DNA of 64,000 nucleotides from Panorpa germanica (lineage: Eukaryota; Arthropoda; Insecta; Mecoptera; Panorpidae). Both the position numbers and the translations under genes were made by a program. Every line of letters starts with the position of its first letter. Positions within the stretch are counted from its first letter, which is position 1. Shown here piece by piece: positions 19,708-30,152 of the stretch. Under the pieces are notes generated by a model, which was not told the origin of the DNA, did not search any database, and saw nothing but the letters and a program-made list of their open reading frames with translations. Where the stretch lies: assembly GCA_963678705.1 (NCBI GenBank), contig OY783220.1:558001-622000 (forward strand), read 5' to 3'.

Positions 19708-20617
19708 TGTAACAGTCCCATATAGATTCATTAATTATTGATAATATATTTTAACTAACTATTTAGGAACCATTGGTAGGTTCACATACAAAGTATTTTT
19801 AATAGTTTTAGGCGTCTAAATGTCGTGAACATTATTTACATTAAGTATAGCTTTATCGATAGGACCATGTCTCATATTAGTGTTATACTCAAAACTGCTG
19901 ACTTAGTATTTACAATAACTTTTAAGAGAAATATTAACTAACTTCCTTGGTGCATAGGCACGTGCAGATACAAATAATGTTTATATTAAAACCAAACTCA
20001 AAAACCAAAGCTATGATGACGGAATAAGTTTAAATGAGGTCATCTTTTGAAACAAAGACCTTTAAACTATATAAGCTTAGAAATAGAAAGGAGAGGGGGT
20101 CAGTCCATTCAGATCAATCAGCCAGTTAGTACGTCGAGACCCAATCGAAAGGTCTGTCTATACAGACCCCGTCAAATAAGGGAGTAGCGCCCCTTAGTCG
20201 GTGGTTCGGGTATTAGTCAGTCGCTTTGATATAATAATGATAAAGTTACTAAGATTTGTATTAATTAAGTTTTGAATAATAAAAGAAAATAGTGTTAATG
20301 AAACCCTTGTTTTAATTGTAAAAGTACTTAGAGTTAACGGTCGCGTCGCGTTAAATTAAAGTGATTGTCAAAAGCAGAGGAAGCTGCCTGCAGAAAGTAC
20401 AAAAAGTAAGTAAAACCTAATATATTTATGTAATATGATTAGATGAGGTAATAAGTCCTGATAGAGATATAAGTCTCCACAATTAGCTTGGTCATCCGAC
20501 TCAAGGAGATCCAGATCTCTAAAAGAATCTTCGCTTGAGACGATTGTAAAATCGCTCTCATAAAATAAGTAACTACCACCATATATAGATTAGAAGATAT
20601 AAGGGGGTAGGGTTACA
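19708..20617 (+). repeat. Gypsy-2 5' LTR
   Basis: 910 bp, TGTAAC...GTTACA. It differs from the 840-bp Gypsy-1 LTR by an extra block (around 20100-20220) and scattered changes. Confidence 0.92.
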
Positions 20618-20620
20618 TTT

Positions 20621-20637
20621 TGGTGTCAGGTGTGGGG
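20621..20637 (+). promoter_or_regulatory. Gypsy-2 primer-binding site
   Basis: TGGTGTCAGGTGTGGGG, three bases after the LTR, identical to that of Gypsy-1 (tRNA-Leu-like). Confidence 0.7.
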
Positions 20638-22024
20638 TCAATTAAAAGAAAAAGAAAGGTGTTGTAAAAGAGAGGTATTGAAAATTGTGGGGTCGTTTAA
20701 AAAGAGGTGCATTAAAAGAGAGATACGTTAAAATACGAAAATACGTGAGATACGAAAATTGTGGGGTGTATTGAAAAGAGGTGTATTAAAAGAGAAATAT
20801 GTTAAAAGAGAGGTATTGAATTTGTGGGGTCATTTAAAAGAAAAAGGGTATAGAAATTGTAAGGTATTTTAAAAGAGAGATATATTAAAAGAGAGATATT
20901 TAAAATTGTGGGATGTTTTAATAAAGGGATATTAAAAAGGCAGAAATTTGACTAATTGGAAAAAGGCATTAAGTGGAAAATTTAATTTGAGAAAATAAAG
21001 GGATAATCTTAGTAACTGGGAAAAAGAAATAAGAATAAGTTTTATTAATTGTGAAAAACGGAATAAATTGTAGTAACGGGGAAAAAGAAATATTATGAAA
21101 AAAGGAATAAATTGTAGTAACTGGGAAAAAGAAATATTATGAAAAAAGGAATAAATTGTAGTAACTGGGAAAAAGAAATATTGTGGAAAAAGGAATAAAT
21201 TGTAGTAACTGGAAAAAAAGGATAAAATTGTATTAACTGGGATAAAGAAATATAGGTTATTAATTGCAACTAGCAACTGCATATTAATAATTAAAAAAGG
21301 AATATAGTTTATTAATTGCAACTAGCAACTGCAGATTAATAATTAGAAAAGAAAAGATATAAGAATAATTGTGACGATACAGTACATTAAAGCTTGACGC
21401 TGGTTTCTGTGTCTTCAGGTTCGATTCCTGAATCAGTTTATATTCATGTGTAATATATAGGGGTTTGGTAATTATCATCTTATATTGTTTATGGACATAT
21501 ATGTAGTGAACGTATGCCTCATATATGTAATAGAAATAGTATGCCTATAGAAAAAGAATAATTGGAAAAGAAAAAGTTTAAATAATTGCAAAGGGAATAA
21601 TTTAACAAGGGTCAAATAGATTTGAACAAGTTTATTAAAGAAAGTTTATTAAAGAAAAAGGAAAGATTTTAAAATGTCAAATAGTACTGCAGTTATGTAT
21701 TTAAATTTCGGAGAAAGATATCAGTGTTGTATAACATTTAAGAGAGTAATAAATATGTGTGATTTATTAGGGTCACATAGTAAAGGTTCAGTTGGTTATA
21801 GCTACAGAAATATAACAAAGATTATGAATATTACGAGTATGTAAAAGAAACAGATTTGGACAACGATGTTTATATAAAGACTTGGAACGTAAATAAGGTA
21901 ATTAAAGAGTATTGATTGAATTTAACATGATTATTATAAAAACGGTAATATTTTGAAATGATTTTTGTAGAATGGTAATTAAATATAACAAGAAATAATA
22001 GATTGATTTACGGGTATTAAAAAA
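20638..22024 (+). other. Gypsy-2 leader with purine-rich tandem repeats
   Basis: Repeats of GTATTAAAAGAGAGATA type run from about 20640 to 20935. From 21060 to about 21230 there are four copies of a 44-bp unit beginning GGAATAAATTGTAGTAACTG. At 21255-21350 a 56-bp unit containing TTGCAACTAGCAACTGCA is duplicated, against a single copy in Gypsy-1. No ORF precedes the ATG at 22025. Confidence 0.75.
21371..21440 (+). repeat. SINE head fragment inside the Gypsy-2 leader
   Basis: GTGACGATACAGTAC...GCTTGACGCT...GTGTCTTCAGGTTCGATTCC aligns with the head of the SINE at 16085-16290. The B box and T-arm (TCAGG/CCTGA around TTCGATT) are clear at 21415-21432. It is absent from the Gypsy-1 leader, so it was gained on this lineage or lost on the other. 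Confidence 0.55.
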
Positions 22025-23380
22025 ATGGATAATTTAATAGATAGATTTAAAAAGTTGGAAGAAGGTTTACAGTTTTTACGGGAATTTGAAGAAAAAGATA
22101 GTATTACGTTATTTTTGAATCAGTTAGAGGGAATATCAGATGCTTTTAGTTGGAATAATAAAGAAAGGGTTTTTGCATTATCTGTAAAGTTGAACGCAAG
22201 GGTTCTAGAATTTCTACATGTTGTTTTAACTCGAACAGAATTAAAGGATTATGAAAAAATTAAGATAGAATTACTTAACAAATACAATTGTCGTAGACCT
22301 GCTGAGTTAATGAAAGCAGAATTTGATTTTAATTCTTGTAAACAAAACCATGGAGAGTCAGTTTTTAATTTTTCAGAAAGAGTAGCAGAATTAGCTAGAA
22401 AAACAATTAATATCAGTTTTGAACAAAGTATACGAGAATTACAATTAATGGAATTACAGCATAAGATTTTAAACAGATTTATATTGGGCTTACGTAACAG
22501 CTATTCTAGATTTGTTGATTACGAAAATCCAAAAACATTGGTCGAAGCCTTAACTTTAGCAGAATATATAGAATTAAAAGAAAACCGAAGTACTTTAGGT
22601 AACAAATATGTACAAGACAGCGTAAATTTTGATAGATTTGATAATGTTGAAAGCGAGGATACAAACTCTAATAAGTTTAGTATAGGACTAGACGAACTAA
22701 ACGAAAGTTCAACAGTAATTAAAATTGATACAGATGACGTAAATACATCGATAGAATTATACAGTGACAGGACAGATTTAGTCCATAGAAAGGGTACGAA
22801 CGAATTAGTTACCGAAGAAAATAATTTACAGGCAAATAATGATATTGAAGTAGAATTTGAACAAAATAGCATTGTTAACGGGTTAGTAGAAACATGTTGG
22901 GATAGTAATGGCTTAAATAAGGATAGAATAGAAGTAGATAAACTATGTGAGAATATACACGAAAGTATAATTGATAAAGAGTTAGAAAAAATAGATTCTA
23001 GCCGCGATGATAAAGATTTATTCAGTGAGGGCACTATAAACGAAATAATTATTGATGAAAAGAGAATTGGAAAAAATGTAAAAGATGTAAGGGAATCTGT
23101 AACAGATAGAATAGTTGCGAACACTATGAGCTTAAGCCTAGAAGAAAACAAACATGTTGAGAGAGATAATATCGCCATTGTTTTAAGAAAAAGAGAGTAT
23201 AATTTGCAAAGTAAACTGATTGATTTATTAATGATGAGTAATTTTAAAAGATTAATTTTGGGAATTTTCGCACTTATTAAGTTAAGCATTTATTTCATGA
23301 TTCTAATTAAGACGATGTTCAAGGAAACATTAGTGGTAAGCGTTAAACAGATTAATTTGCCGTTAGACATTAGAGAATAA
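22025..23380 (+). CDS. gag: Divergent Gag-like protein with acidic middle and C-terminal hydrophobic segment
   Basis: 451 residues, intact. Residues about 20-185 align with the Gypsy-1 capsid: LMKAEFDFNSCKQNHGESVF here matches LRQAEIEFGGCKQRQGETVY there, but overall divergence is large. There is no CCHC zinc knuckle and no basic nucleocapsid. Residues about 200-385 are rich in Asp, Glu, Asn and Ser. Residues 408-430 (RLILGIFALIKLSIYFMILI) look like a membrane-spanning helix with a short tail. How it would bind RNA is unclear. The tail may derive from a deleted third ORF (Env-like) fused to Gag when pol was lost; that is inference. It is the only protein the element encodes. Confidence 0.82.
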   Translation: MDNLIDRFKKLEEGLQFLREFEEKDSITLFLNQLEGISDAFSWNNKERVFALSVKLNARVLEFLHVVLTRTELKDYEKIKIELLNKYNCRRPAELMKAEFDFNSCKQNHGESVFNFSERVAELARKTINISFEQSIRELQLMELQHKILNRFILGLRNSYSRFVDYENPKTLVEALTLAEYIELKENRSTLGNKYVQDSVNFDRFDNVESEDTNSNKFSIGLDELNESSTVIKIDTDDVNTSIELYSDRTDLVHRKGTNELVTEENNLQANNDIEVEFEQNSIVNGLVETCWDSNGLNKDRIEVDKLCENIHESIIDKELEKIDSSRDDKDLFSEGTINEIIIDEKRIGKNVKDVRESVTDRIVANTMSLSLEENKHVERDNIAIVLRKREYNLQSKLIDLLMMSNFKRLILGIFALIKLSIYFMILIKTMFKETLVVSVKQINLPLDIRE

Positions 23381-24430
23381 CAGAGAGTATTTTAACTAGA
23401 AAAATCGGATAAAGATGATTGTTAATTGAACTAAAGTTGCATAGAATAAGAACATTTAAATGTTAGAATAGATCATAAGTATCATTTTATAAAGTAACAA
23501 TAAGAAATTTTGGAAATAGAAAGGATAATTTTAACAGTAAACGTATTCTAGGGTGTCGAGATAGTTTTGTTTAAGAGTTACACAGTTGAGCTATTAAAAT
23601 GATTTTTTTTTCTGAATATAAAGTAGTGTAGCATTGTTGTTATAGACGTATGATTTTAAAAAGATTTGATATGAGTGCTAGTTAGAAATTAAAGAGAATC
23701 GATTGTATTCGAGATTTGCTATGAGTTATTTATTGACTATGAGATATTTGAATACTGAAATAATGATGAAAATAAAGTATATGGAACTATTGAGTTATCG
23801 CCGAAAATGGAAATCGGTATGAACGGTTTAAAGGAAACCAAGAAGTATATGGAACTATTGAGTTATCGCCGAAAATGGAAATCGGTATGAACGGTTTAAA
23901 GGAAACCAAAAGTATGGAACTATTGAGTTATCGCCGAAAACGGAAATCGGTATGAACGGTTTAAAGGGAACCAAGAAATTGAATAAGAAAAAGTTATGAA
24001 GTACTAAAAGGAGTACATGAGCTACGGATAAGTAGATATTTATTGAATATGTAATAATGATTAGTTGCAAATCGACGTTGATGAAATAAAGTACACTCAA
24101 ATTTGAAAGAAGTAAAACAATTCGAAAAGTAATAAAGCATACGTTTAGCAAAACAAACATTAACATAATGAGTATAGATACAAGTAAAAGTAGACATTTT
24201 TCACACACTCTAGTAATATATTATGATACATTAAGATTTAGGTAGGTAGTAGATTAGGATTTTGAGAAATTTAAGAAAAAAAAGTAAATAATGGGTTAAA
24301 GTGTAAAGAAAACTTGAGAATTAAATAGAACGGTAGATAACGATATCAAAGGGTTAAGAAACATAATAAATGAACAGCACAATTTGAATAATGTGTAAGA
24401 GTATAGAATTTGAATAAAAATATAAACTTT
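23381..24430 (+). other. Gypsy-2 noncoding stretch with a 3-copy tandem repeat
   Basis: Three copies of a 65-68 bp unit (ATGGAACTATTGAGTTATCG...) start at 23781, 23849 and 23914 and end near 23978. The rest is AT-rich with no ORF. It sits where pol would be in Gypsy-1. Confidence 0.75.
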
Positions 24431-26521
24431 TGTTACAGACATAAAGTAGGTTAAGGTCAATTTAAAAAAGGGATTATTTAATCGTTAAAATAGTTAAATG
24501 AGACTAATATAGTACTTTAATATTTTACGAGAAAAAGAAACATAAAAACAGAAAGGTCATGAGTTGAGAAAATAAACATATAATTAGGTACTAAAGTTAT
24601 TTGTAACAGATGTATTGAAATTCGAGTCAGAAAGGTCATAGAAGAAATTAACACTTGAGGATATGAGTGATAATAAATTTGATTTTTAACAGAAGGATTT
24701 GAGAACATAAATTAGATAAGGGTACAATAATAAACAAGCTAGACCAGAAATTACAGATGTACGAAACATGAGTAACAATAACGTTTAAAGGATAATTATT
24801 TTTATGTTTTTATTGAGATATACTAATGCTATATAATTTCAGATGACAAGATACATGATGAATACAGCAAACAGGATGAGATGACTATTGAAGATATTGA
24901 ATAAATTAAAATGTTTTTCTGTTCACAGATCGTTTTGAAAACTTTAATAAGGAAAGAAGAAGATTTGAAAATTGATAAGAGGTATTCATTGAAAATTTGA
25001 ACACTTGTATTGTTAAATTGCATTGAGATATGATATAATATAGAGAAAAAGAAATTTTATTTTGTGGATCACATGTATTACTACATGCGAATATAAAAAG
25101 TTGTTTTAAATTCAAGTAACAAGTGTTGAAGTTTAATAATTATGTTTACCTTGATTATAGTATTTGAGTAAAGTATCTATAAAATTAAGATTTTGTTGTT
25201 TAAAAAATAATAAATAGAGTTAAGAATAATTTTTGATATAACCATGTTAGAGTAATGTTTTGATTTGGAAAAAAATAAATATAATAAATTTGTTAAATGG
25301 GAAAAATACAGTAAATAAGAATAAGTTCATTAAAATATTCATTAATAAAAGAATAAACTAAAGTATGGAATATTAATTCTAAATTTAAGAGAAAAGTTAA
25401 ATTTGTATTTGAATTAAAAGGAAAAAATATGTTTACATTAAATTTCATTATTTTGAAGAATTAACAGTAGTTTGTAAAAGATGTGAAAATAATTTATGGC
25501 ATAAATATTGCAAAGTTGGAAAACATATATATAACAATCAAAGAAAAAAAATAATAAGATTAAAGTCAAAAGAGATTGATGATGCCGTAAGATATTTACA
25601 TGTTATGTTTAAAATATAATTAAAATAACTAGAAATCAAGATATGTTATGAAATAAATTCATATTTTGTAATGACTATAACTTCTAAGAAAAGTTAATCG
25701 AATTATAAGTAAAAGAGCTATACGAGAGCCAAATTTGTTATGTCAATTGTAAGAAATTATAGAAAAGAAGACAGAAAATGAATTTATAATTAAGATAATT
25801 ACGTAAGGGTATAAATTGCAGCATTTACAACAACGAAGAACTGAAGGATGAGACCAGTAGTTGATTTTCATAATGCGTAAGACTAAGGTAATAAGTGTGA
25901 ATACTTGAACGAGTCAATGATCGAATGTACGAGAGGAACTACCAGAATGCAAGACGTTATGAGATGAAGATTCCGATGAAATCGATGCAAATTGAAAGAT
26001 GAAGAAAACAATACGAAATGACGAAGTCCGTGAATAATCGAGAAGAAATGAAGGGTCTAAGTGAAGCAGTAATCACTTAAGAAGAAAACATATATGATGT
26101 GTGTATTAATCTACAAGTATTGTAAACAGAACGAGAATTTACAAATACTACGGACATTAAAAACTATCAGTATTGGTTATGCAACCTACGGAAATATGAA
26201 GCCAGATGCGAAGCAGTAGGACAAGGTCGCATTCGAAAACAAACCAAGGCAGAGCGTATTCGAAACGAAGAAAAGTATTCACTTATTTATCAAAGTTGAT
26301 CGCTTATTGAAATGAAACTACGAGAATGAAATCTACCTACATAAAGCAGATAAAGAAGAATTATTTTAATTATCAACGACTATATATATTGATTTATTGA
26401 TTTAAATTTTAAATTGCATTTATTTTTAAGGTTTCAATTATGAATGAATCTAAAAATACGGGAAAGACTAATAAAATTATAATCATTGGATTATAGATTT
26501 TAATTTAAAAACGGGAAGCAA
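24431..26521 (+). other. Gypsy-2 3' noncoding region and polypurine tract
   Basis: Homologous to the complement of 5020-7160 of Gypsy-1, for example around 24900-25020 against 6540-6640. It ends in the purine tract AAAAACGGGAAGCAA at 26507-26521. The short frame EAVGQGRIRKQT / AERIRNEEKYSLIYQS is readable near 26205-26300, as in Gypsy-1. Confidence 0.65.
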
Positions 26522-26619
26522 TGTAACAGTCCCATATAGGTTCATTAATTATTGATAATATATTTTAACTAACTATTTAGGAACCATTGGTAGGTTCACA
26601 TACAAAGTATTTTTAATAG

Positions 26620-26896
26620 AGTTATGTTATTGCTAGTTATGTTATTAGTAAATAACAATAGTTAAAATAGTATATACTTTATTTATATTGATAAATAAAG
26701 CTTCTCTACAATTATCTACCTTTTATTAATAAATATTATCTCCTCGATGGAGTATAACTAAAGTACTTAAAACAACTGAATTAATTAATTAGTAAAACAA
26801 ATTGATTTAAGACAATTTGATTTAAATATTATTTGGTTACTTAGATAATATATTTATTATCTTGTTTAAGCATGATATTAGGGTCACTTGATAACT
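26620..26896 (-). repeat. Gypsy-3 3' LTR
   Basis: 277 bp, AGTTAT...ATAACT. The adjacent purine tract AAGGATGGAGG (minus strand, 26897-26907) is the expected plus-strand primer. Confidence 0.92.
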
Positions 26897-26950
26897 CCTC
26901 CATCCTTAGAGAGAAAAATAGAGAAATTTCGTGAAGGTGTCTCGATTTTT

Positions 26951-28858
26951 CTAGATGTAGTCGTCACTTCTGTTTCCTGATAAGAGTCCTGCAGCAATAG
27001 TATTTGTATTGGTTTTTCTCGGTGAAATTTGCTTTACATGAACATCTTTGATTTTATTGGTGACTGCATCGGAAATGGCTAATACTTTATTATCTTTGAT
27101 TGCTGTTACTTTATGTGGTCCTGTTTGTGGATTCGTTATCTTCCCTCTTTTTCTATCAATTCTTCCAATGTATACTTCTTGAATGTGTTTGTTCATATAG
27201 TCCCAATAGTATTTTTTTCTGATTATTTCTTCAATCATATTTTCCTCTAGTTTGTTGAAAATTGTTATACTTATATCATTTTGTTCATATGTTGGCTTAT
27301 CATAGTATTTTTCTTTTCTGTGAACATTTATCCACATAGTGTGTGCCTCTTTTTCTGAATCTTTTAGCTTTTCCGATAAGCACTTAGTTTTGTTTTCCTT
27401 TTCAATTTTTCGTTTTATTTTAAATTTTTTAATTTTCTTATTTTCTGCTTTTTCTTGCTTTATACTGTATGACTTTTCTACCTCGGAATATTGCATATTT
27501 TGTTTTCCTGGTTTTTCTTGTTTCATGTTTTGTTGTTTCTCTATTTCAATATCTTGTATAGTTTGCTTTTCTGCTACTTGGTTGATTCTTTGTTGATTTT
27601 TTACTTTGAAATCTTGAAAGTTTTGATTTTTTGTTTGTTGATTAACCTTTTGTTTATTTGGTATTTCAAAATGTTGTATTTCTTGATTCTTTGTTTCTTG
27701 TTTGACATTTTGCAGATTTTCTACTTTGAAATCTTGCATGTTCTCATCTTCTGTGTCTTGTTTGACGTTTACTTCAACAATTGAATTTTCATCGGTTTTT
27801 ATTTTAATAAATGTTTTAACATCTTTTTCGTTTACTTCTGAATTCCAAACTTCATCTGTAGTGTTTTCACTCTGTACTTTGATTTCAGTATTATACAGAT
27901 CCAATTTATTTGAATTCTGTGTATTTATTCCTGATGTAGTATCCATGGGCGTCCAATGCTTCTTAATTGGTTTATTAGGGTGTCGGTTCCATACGTTGCT
28001 CTGTTTGGAGAACATTGTTTCCGATTTTTGCTGGATAGTAGGGTTTGGTGCCCGCCAATTCTGTTGTTGCGGTTGTTGGAAATTGCTTTGTCTCCATGGT
28101 CTTTCACTATTAAAACCGGATGAGTGGGAAATATTAAATTTTTCCGATTGATTAGAGTAGTGGAATGTTCTTTGTGTCATTCTGACTGGTTGTTGTACCA
28201 TATTATTATTCATATTTTCTTCTTGTCTTTGCCAATTCCTATCGTTCTGTTCTTCCGTTACAATAGAGATTGCTTGTTCCAGTGTAGTGGGTGCTCTGGT
28301 TCTCAAGAATGATCCAAAAGGTTCCCTTAGGCCTGCTTTAAAAGATTTTAGAGCCACTTCGTCGTACATTTTTGTCTTCATATTTCTTTCTTCTATTGCT
28401 CCATTGCATTTTTGATTAGCATATAATAATGCTCTCAATTTTCTACATTTTTCGTAGAATTCAAGGAATGTTTCATTCCTCTGCCTTATTTCCATCAGTT
28501 CTCGCAGTAATGACATCTCATCTCTAGGGTCGCAAAATGCTTGTGTCAATGTCATTTTAATTTCTGCCCAGCTCTGTATGTCCCTTCCTTCTATTAGTGA
28601 GGCAGCTTTTCCAGTTAATTTTGCCCGAATCGCTTCTATTAAAGCGACGTTGTCGAAGCAATCTACTTTATTTTTATTGAAAAATTGTCCTAGTAACAAT
28701 TCGCTTGTTCTGATGTAGTCCGGTAAGCCTTCGGATCTACCATCATACTCTTTTATCATTCCCAAATATTGTTGGAAATTATTATTAGTTGACGTTGTCA
28801 TTTTTTCTTTTTTATTTATATTCAATTGTGTAAAAAGGTAATTCAATTGATCTACCAT
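26951..28858 (-). CDS. gag: Gag fused in frame to integrase GPY/F tail
   Basis: 635 residues, uninterrupted. The Met at residue 20 (28801) begins MTTSTNNNFQQY and may be the true start. Residues about 25-205 are a Gypsy-type capsid (SLLRELMEIRQRNETFLEFY, KSFKAGLREPFGSFLRTRAP). Residues 205-300 are Gln/Asn-rich. Residues 372-475 contain five degenerate 20-21-residue repeats of pattern QDFKVEN-QQ-(V/I)-KQE-KNQ, then a Lys-rich stretch. Residues about 560-615 (VYIGRIDRKRGKI, QTGPHKVTAI, KDVHVKQISP) match the GPY/F module at the C-terminus of Gypsy integrases. There is no zinc knuckle, protease, RT or DDE core. An in-frame deletion joining gag to the end of pol explains it. Whether the fusion still forms particles or targets integration is unknown. 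Confidence 0.85.
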   Translation of the reverse strand: MVDQLNYLFTQLNINKKEKMTTSTNNNFQQYLGMIKEYDGRSEGLPDYIRTSELLLGQFFNKNKVDCFDNVALIEAIRAKLTGKAASLIEGRDIQSWAEIKMTLTQAFCDPRDEMSLLRELMEIRQRNETFLEFYEKCRKLRALLYANQKCNGAIEERNMKTKMYDEVALKSFKAGLREPFGSFLRTRAPTTLEQAISIVTEEQNDRNWQRQEENMNNNMVQQPVRMTQRTFHYSNQSEKFNISHSSGFNSERPWRQSNFQQPQQQNWRAPNPTIQQKSETMFSKQSNVWNRHPNKPIKKHWTPMDTTSGINTQNSNKLDLYNTEIKVQSENTTDEVWNSEVNEKDVKTFIKIKTDENSIVEVNVKQDTEDENMQDFKVENLQNVKQETKNQEIQHFEIPNKQKVNQQTKNQNFQDFKVKNQQRINQVAEKQTIQDIEIEKQQNMKQEKPGKQNMQYSEVEKSYSIKQEKAENKKIKKFKIKRKIEKENKTKCLSEKLKDSEKEAHTMWINVHRKEKYYDKPTYEQNDISITIFNKLEENMIEEIIRKKYYWDYMNKHIQEVYIGRIDRKRGKITNPQTGPHKVTAIKDNKVLAISDAVTNKIKDVHVKQISPRKTNTNTIAAGLLSGNRSDDYI

Positions 28859-29045
28859 ATATTAATAGATGAACCTTTAATCTTCTTGTAGTCCTTTGTC
28901 CTTGGTCCTTAGTTATCAGTTCACTTCACTATATTTAACACAGCTTATTTTTAATTTTATTTAATTTTTGAATCTTCTTCCCTGGGGTGAGTAGATTTGT
29001 TCTTTTCCGTCACGATGCTTTGGTTTTATCTCCGCCGCTAGACGA

Positions 29046-29056
29046 CGACTGCGCCA
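29046..29056 (-). promoter_or_regulatory. Gypsy-3 primer-binding site (tRNA-Ser type)
   Basis: TGGCGCAGTCG begins with the last base of the 5' LTR, the overlap seen in 17.6/297-type elements. It complements a tRNA 3' end CGACTGCGCCA. Confidence 0.8.
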
Positions 29057-29332
29057 GTTATGTTATTGCTAGTTATGTTATTAGTAAATAACAATAGTTA
29101 AAATAGTATATACTTTATTTATATTGATAAATAAAGCTTCTCTACAATTATCTACCTTTTATTAATAAATATTATCTCCTCGATGGAGTATAACTAAAGT
29201 ACTTAAAACAACTGAATTAATTAATTAGTAAAACAAATTGATTTAAGACAATTTGATTTAAATATTATTTGGTTACTTAGATAATATATTTATTATCTTG
29301 TTTAAGCATGATATTAGGGTCACTTGATAACT
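29056..29332 (-). repeat. Gypsy-3 5' LTR
   Basis: 277 bp, read as identical to 26620-26896. Outside it lies ATAG (29333-29336). Confidence 0.92.
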
Positions 29333-30152
29333 ATAGTTTTAGGCGTCTAAATGTCGTGAACATTATTTACATTAAGTATAGCTTTATCGATAGGACCATG
29401 TCTCATATTAGTGTTATACTCAAAACTGCTGACTTAGTATTTACAATAACTTTTAAGAGAAATATTAACTAACTTCCTTGGTGCATAGGCACGTGCAGAT
29501 ACAAATAATGTTTATATTAAAACCAAACTCAAAAACCAAAGCTATGATGACGGAATAAGTTTAAATGAGGTCATCTTTTGAAACAAAGACCTTTAAACTA
29601 TATAAGCTTAGAAATAGAAAGGAGAGGGGGTCAGTCCATTCAGATCAATCAGCCAGTTAGTACGTCGAGACCCAATCGAAAGGTCTGTCTATACAGACCC
29701 CGTCAAATAAGGGAGTAGCGCCCCTTAGTCGGTGGTTCGGGTATTAGTCAGTCGCTTTGATATAATAATGATAAAGTTACTAAGATTTGTATTAATTAAG
29801 TTTTGAATAATAAAAGAAAATAGTGTTAATGAAACCCTTGTTTTAATTGTAAAAGTACTTAGAGTTAACGGTCGCGTCGCGTTAAATTAAAGTGATTGTC
29901 AAAAGCAGAGGAAGCTGCCTGCAGAAAGTACAAAAAGTAAGTAAAACCTAATATATTTATGTAATATGATTAGATGAGGTAATAAGTCCTGATAGAGATA
30001 TAAGTCTCCACAATTAGCTTGGTCATCCGACTCAAGGAGATCCAGATCTCTAAAAGAATCTTCGCTTGAGACGATTGTAAAATCGCTCTCATAAAATAAG
30101 TAACTACCACCATATATAGATTAGAAGATATAAGGGGGTAGGGTTACAATAT

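Larger units (their letters stand above)
26620..29332 (-). mobile_element. Short LTR retrotransposon Gypsy-3, deletion derivative
   Basis: 2.7 kb with 277-bp LTRs (26620-26896, 29056-29332) that I read as identical, and a 4-bp target duplication ATAG. The LTR ends are AGTTAT...ATAACT rather than TG...CA, as in gypsy/17.6/297-group elements. The primer site is tRNA-Ser-type. One ORF joins Gag to the GPY/F tail of integrase; everything between is missing. It must rely on proteins of a full-length relative. It is the youngest insertion visible here, since it postdates Gypsy-2 and its LTRs are identical. Confidence 0.92.
19708..30148 (+). mobile_element. Pol-less LTR retrotransposon Gypsy-2, with Gypsy-3 nested in it
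   Basis: LTRs of 910 bp lie at 19708-20617 and at 26522-26619 plus 29337-30148, the second split by Gypsy-3. Target duplication ATAT lies at 19704-19707 and 30149-30152. I noticed one difference between the LTRs (A/G near position 30), so the insertion is young. The order is LTR, primer-binding site, repeat-rich leader, one 451-codon Gag-like ORF, about 3.1 kb noncoding, purine tract, LTR. Without the nested element it is about 7.7 kb. Protease, RT, RNase H and integrase are absent. Shared LTR blocks, primer site, leader repeats and 3' region tie it to Gypsy-1. It lies in opposite orientation to Gypsy-1. Confidence 0.92.
26522..30148 (+). repeat. Gypsy-2 3' LTR, split by Gypsy-3
   Basis: LTR bases 1-98 are at 26522-26619 and the remaining 812 at 29337-30148, which add up to the same 910 bp as the 5' LTR. 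ATAG is duplicated at the break (26616-26619 and 29333-29336). Confidence 0.92.

Noticed and set aside
22519..23289. 256-codon minus-strand frame
   Set aside because: Antisense to the Gypsy-2 Gag-like ORF; Leu/Ser-rich composition follows from the complementary codons.
23781..23978. Three regularly spaced direct repeats, considered as a CRISPR-like array
   Set aside because: The whole 65-68 bp unit repeats with no variable spacers, in a eukaryotic retrotransposon.
27339..28312. Several plus-strand frames rich in Phe/Cys/Ser opposite the Gypsy-3 Gag
   Set aside because: They are antisense shadows of the Lys/Gln-rich Gag ORF, with no domain and no start context.
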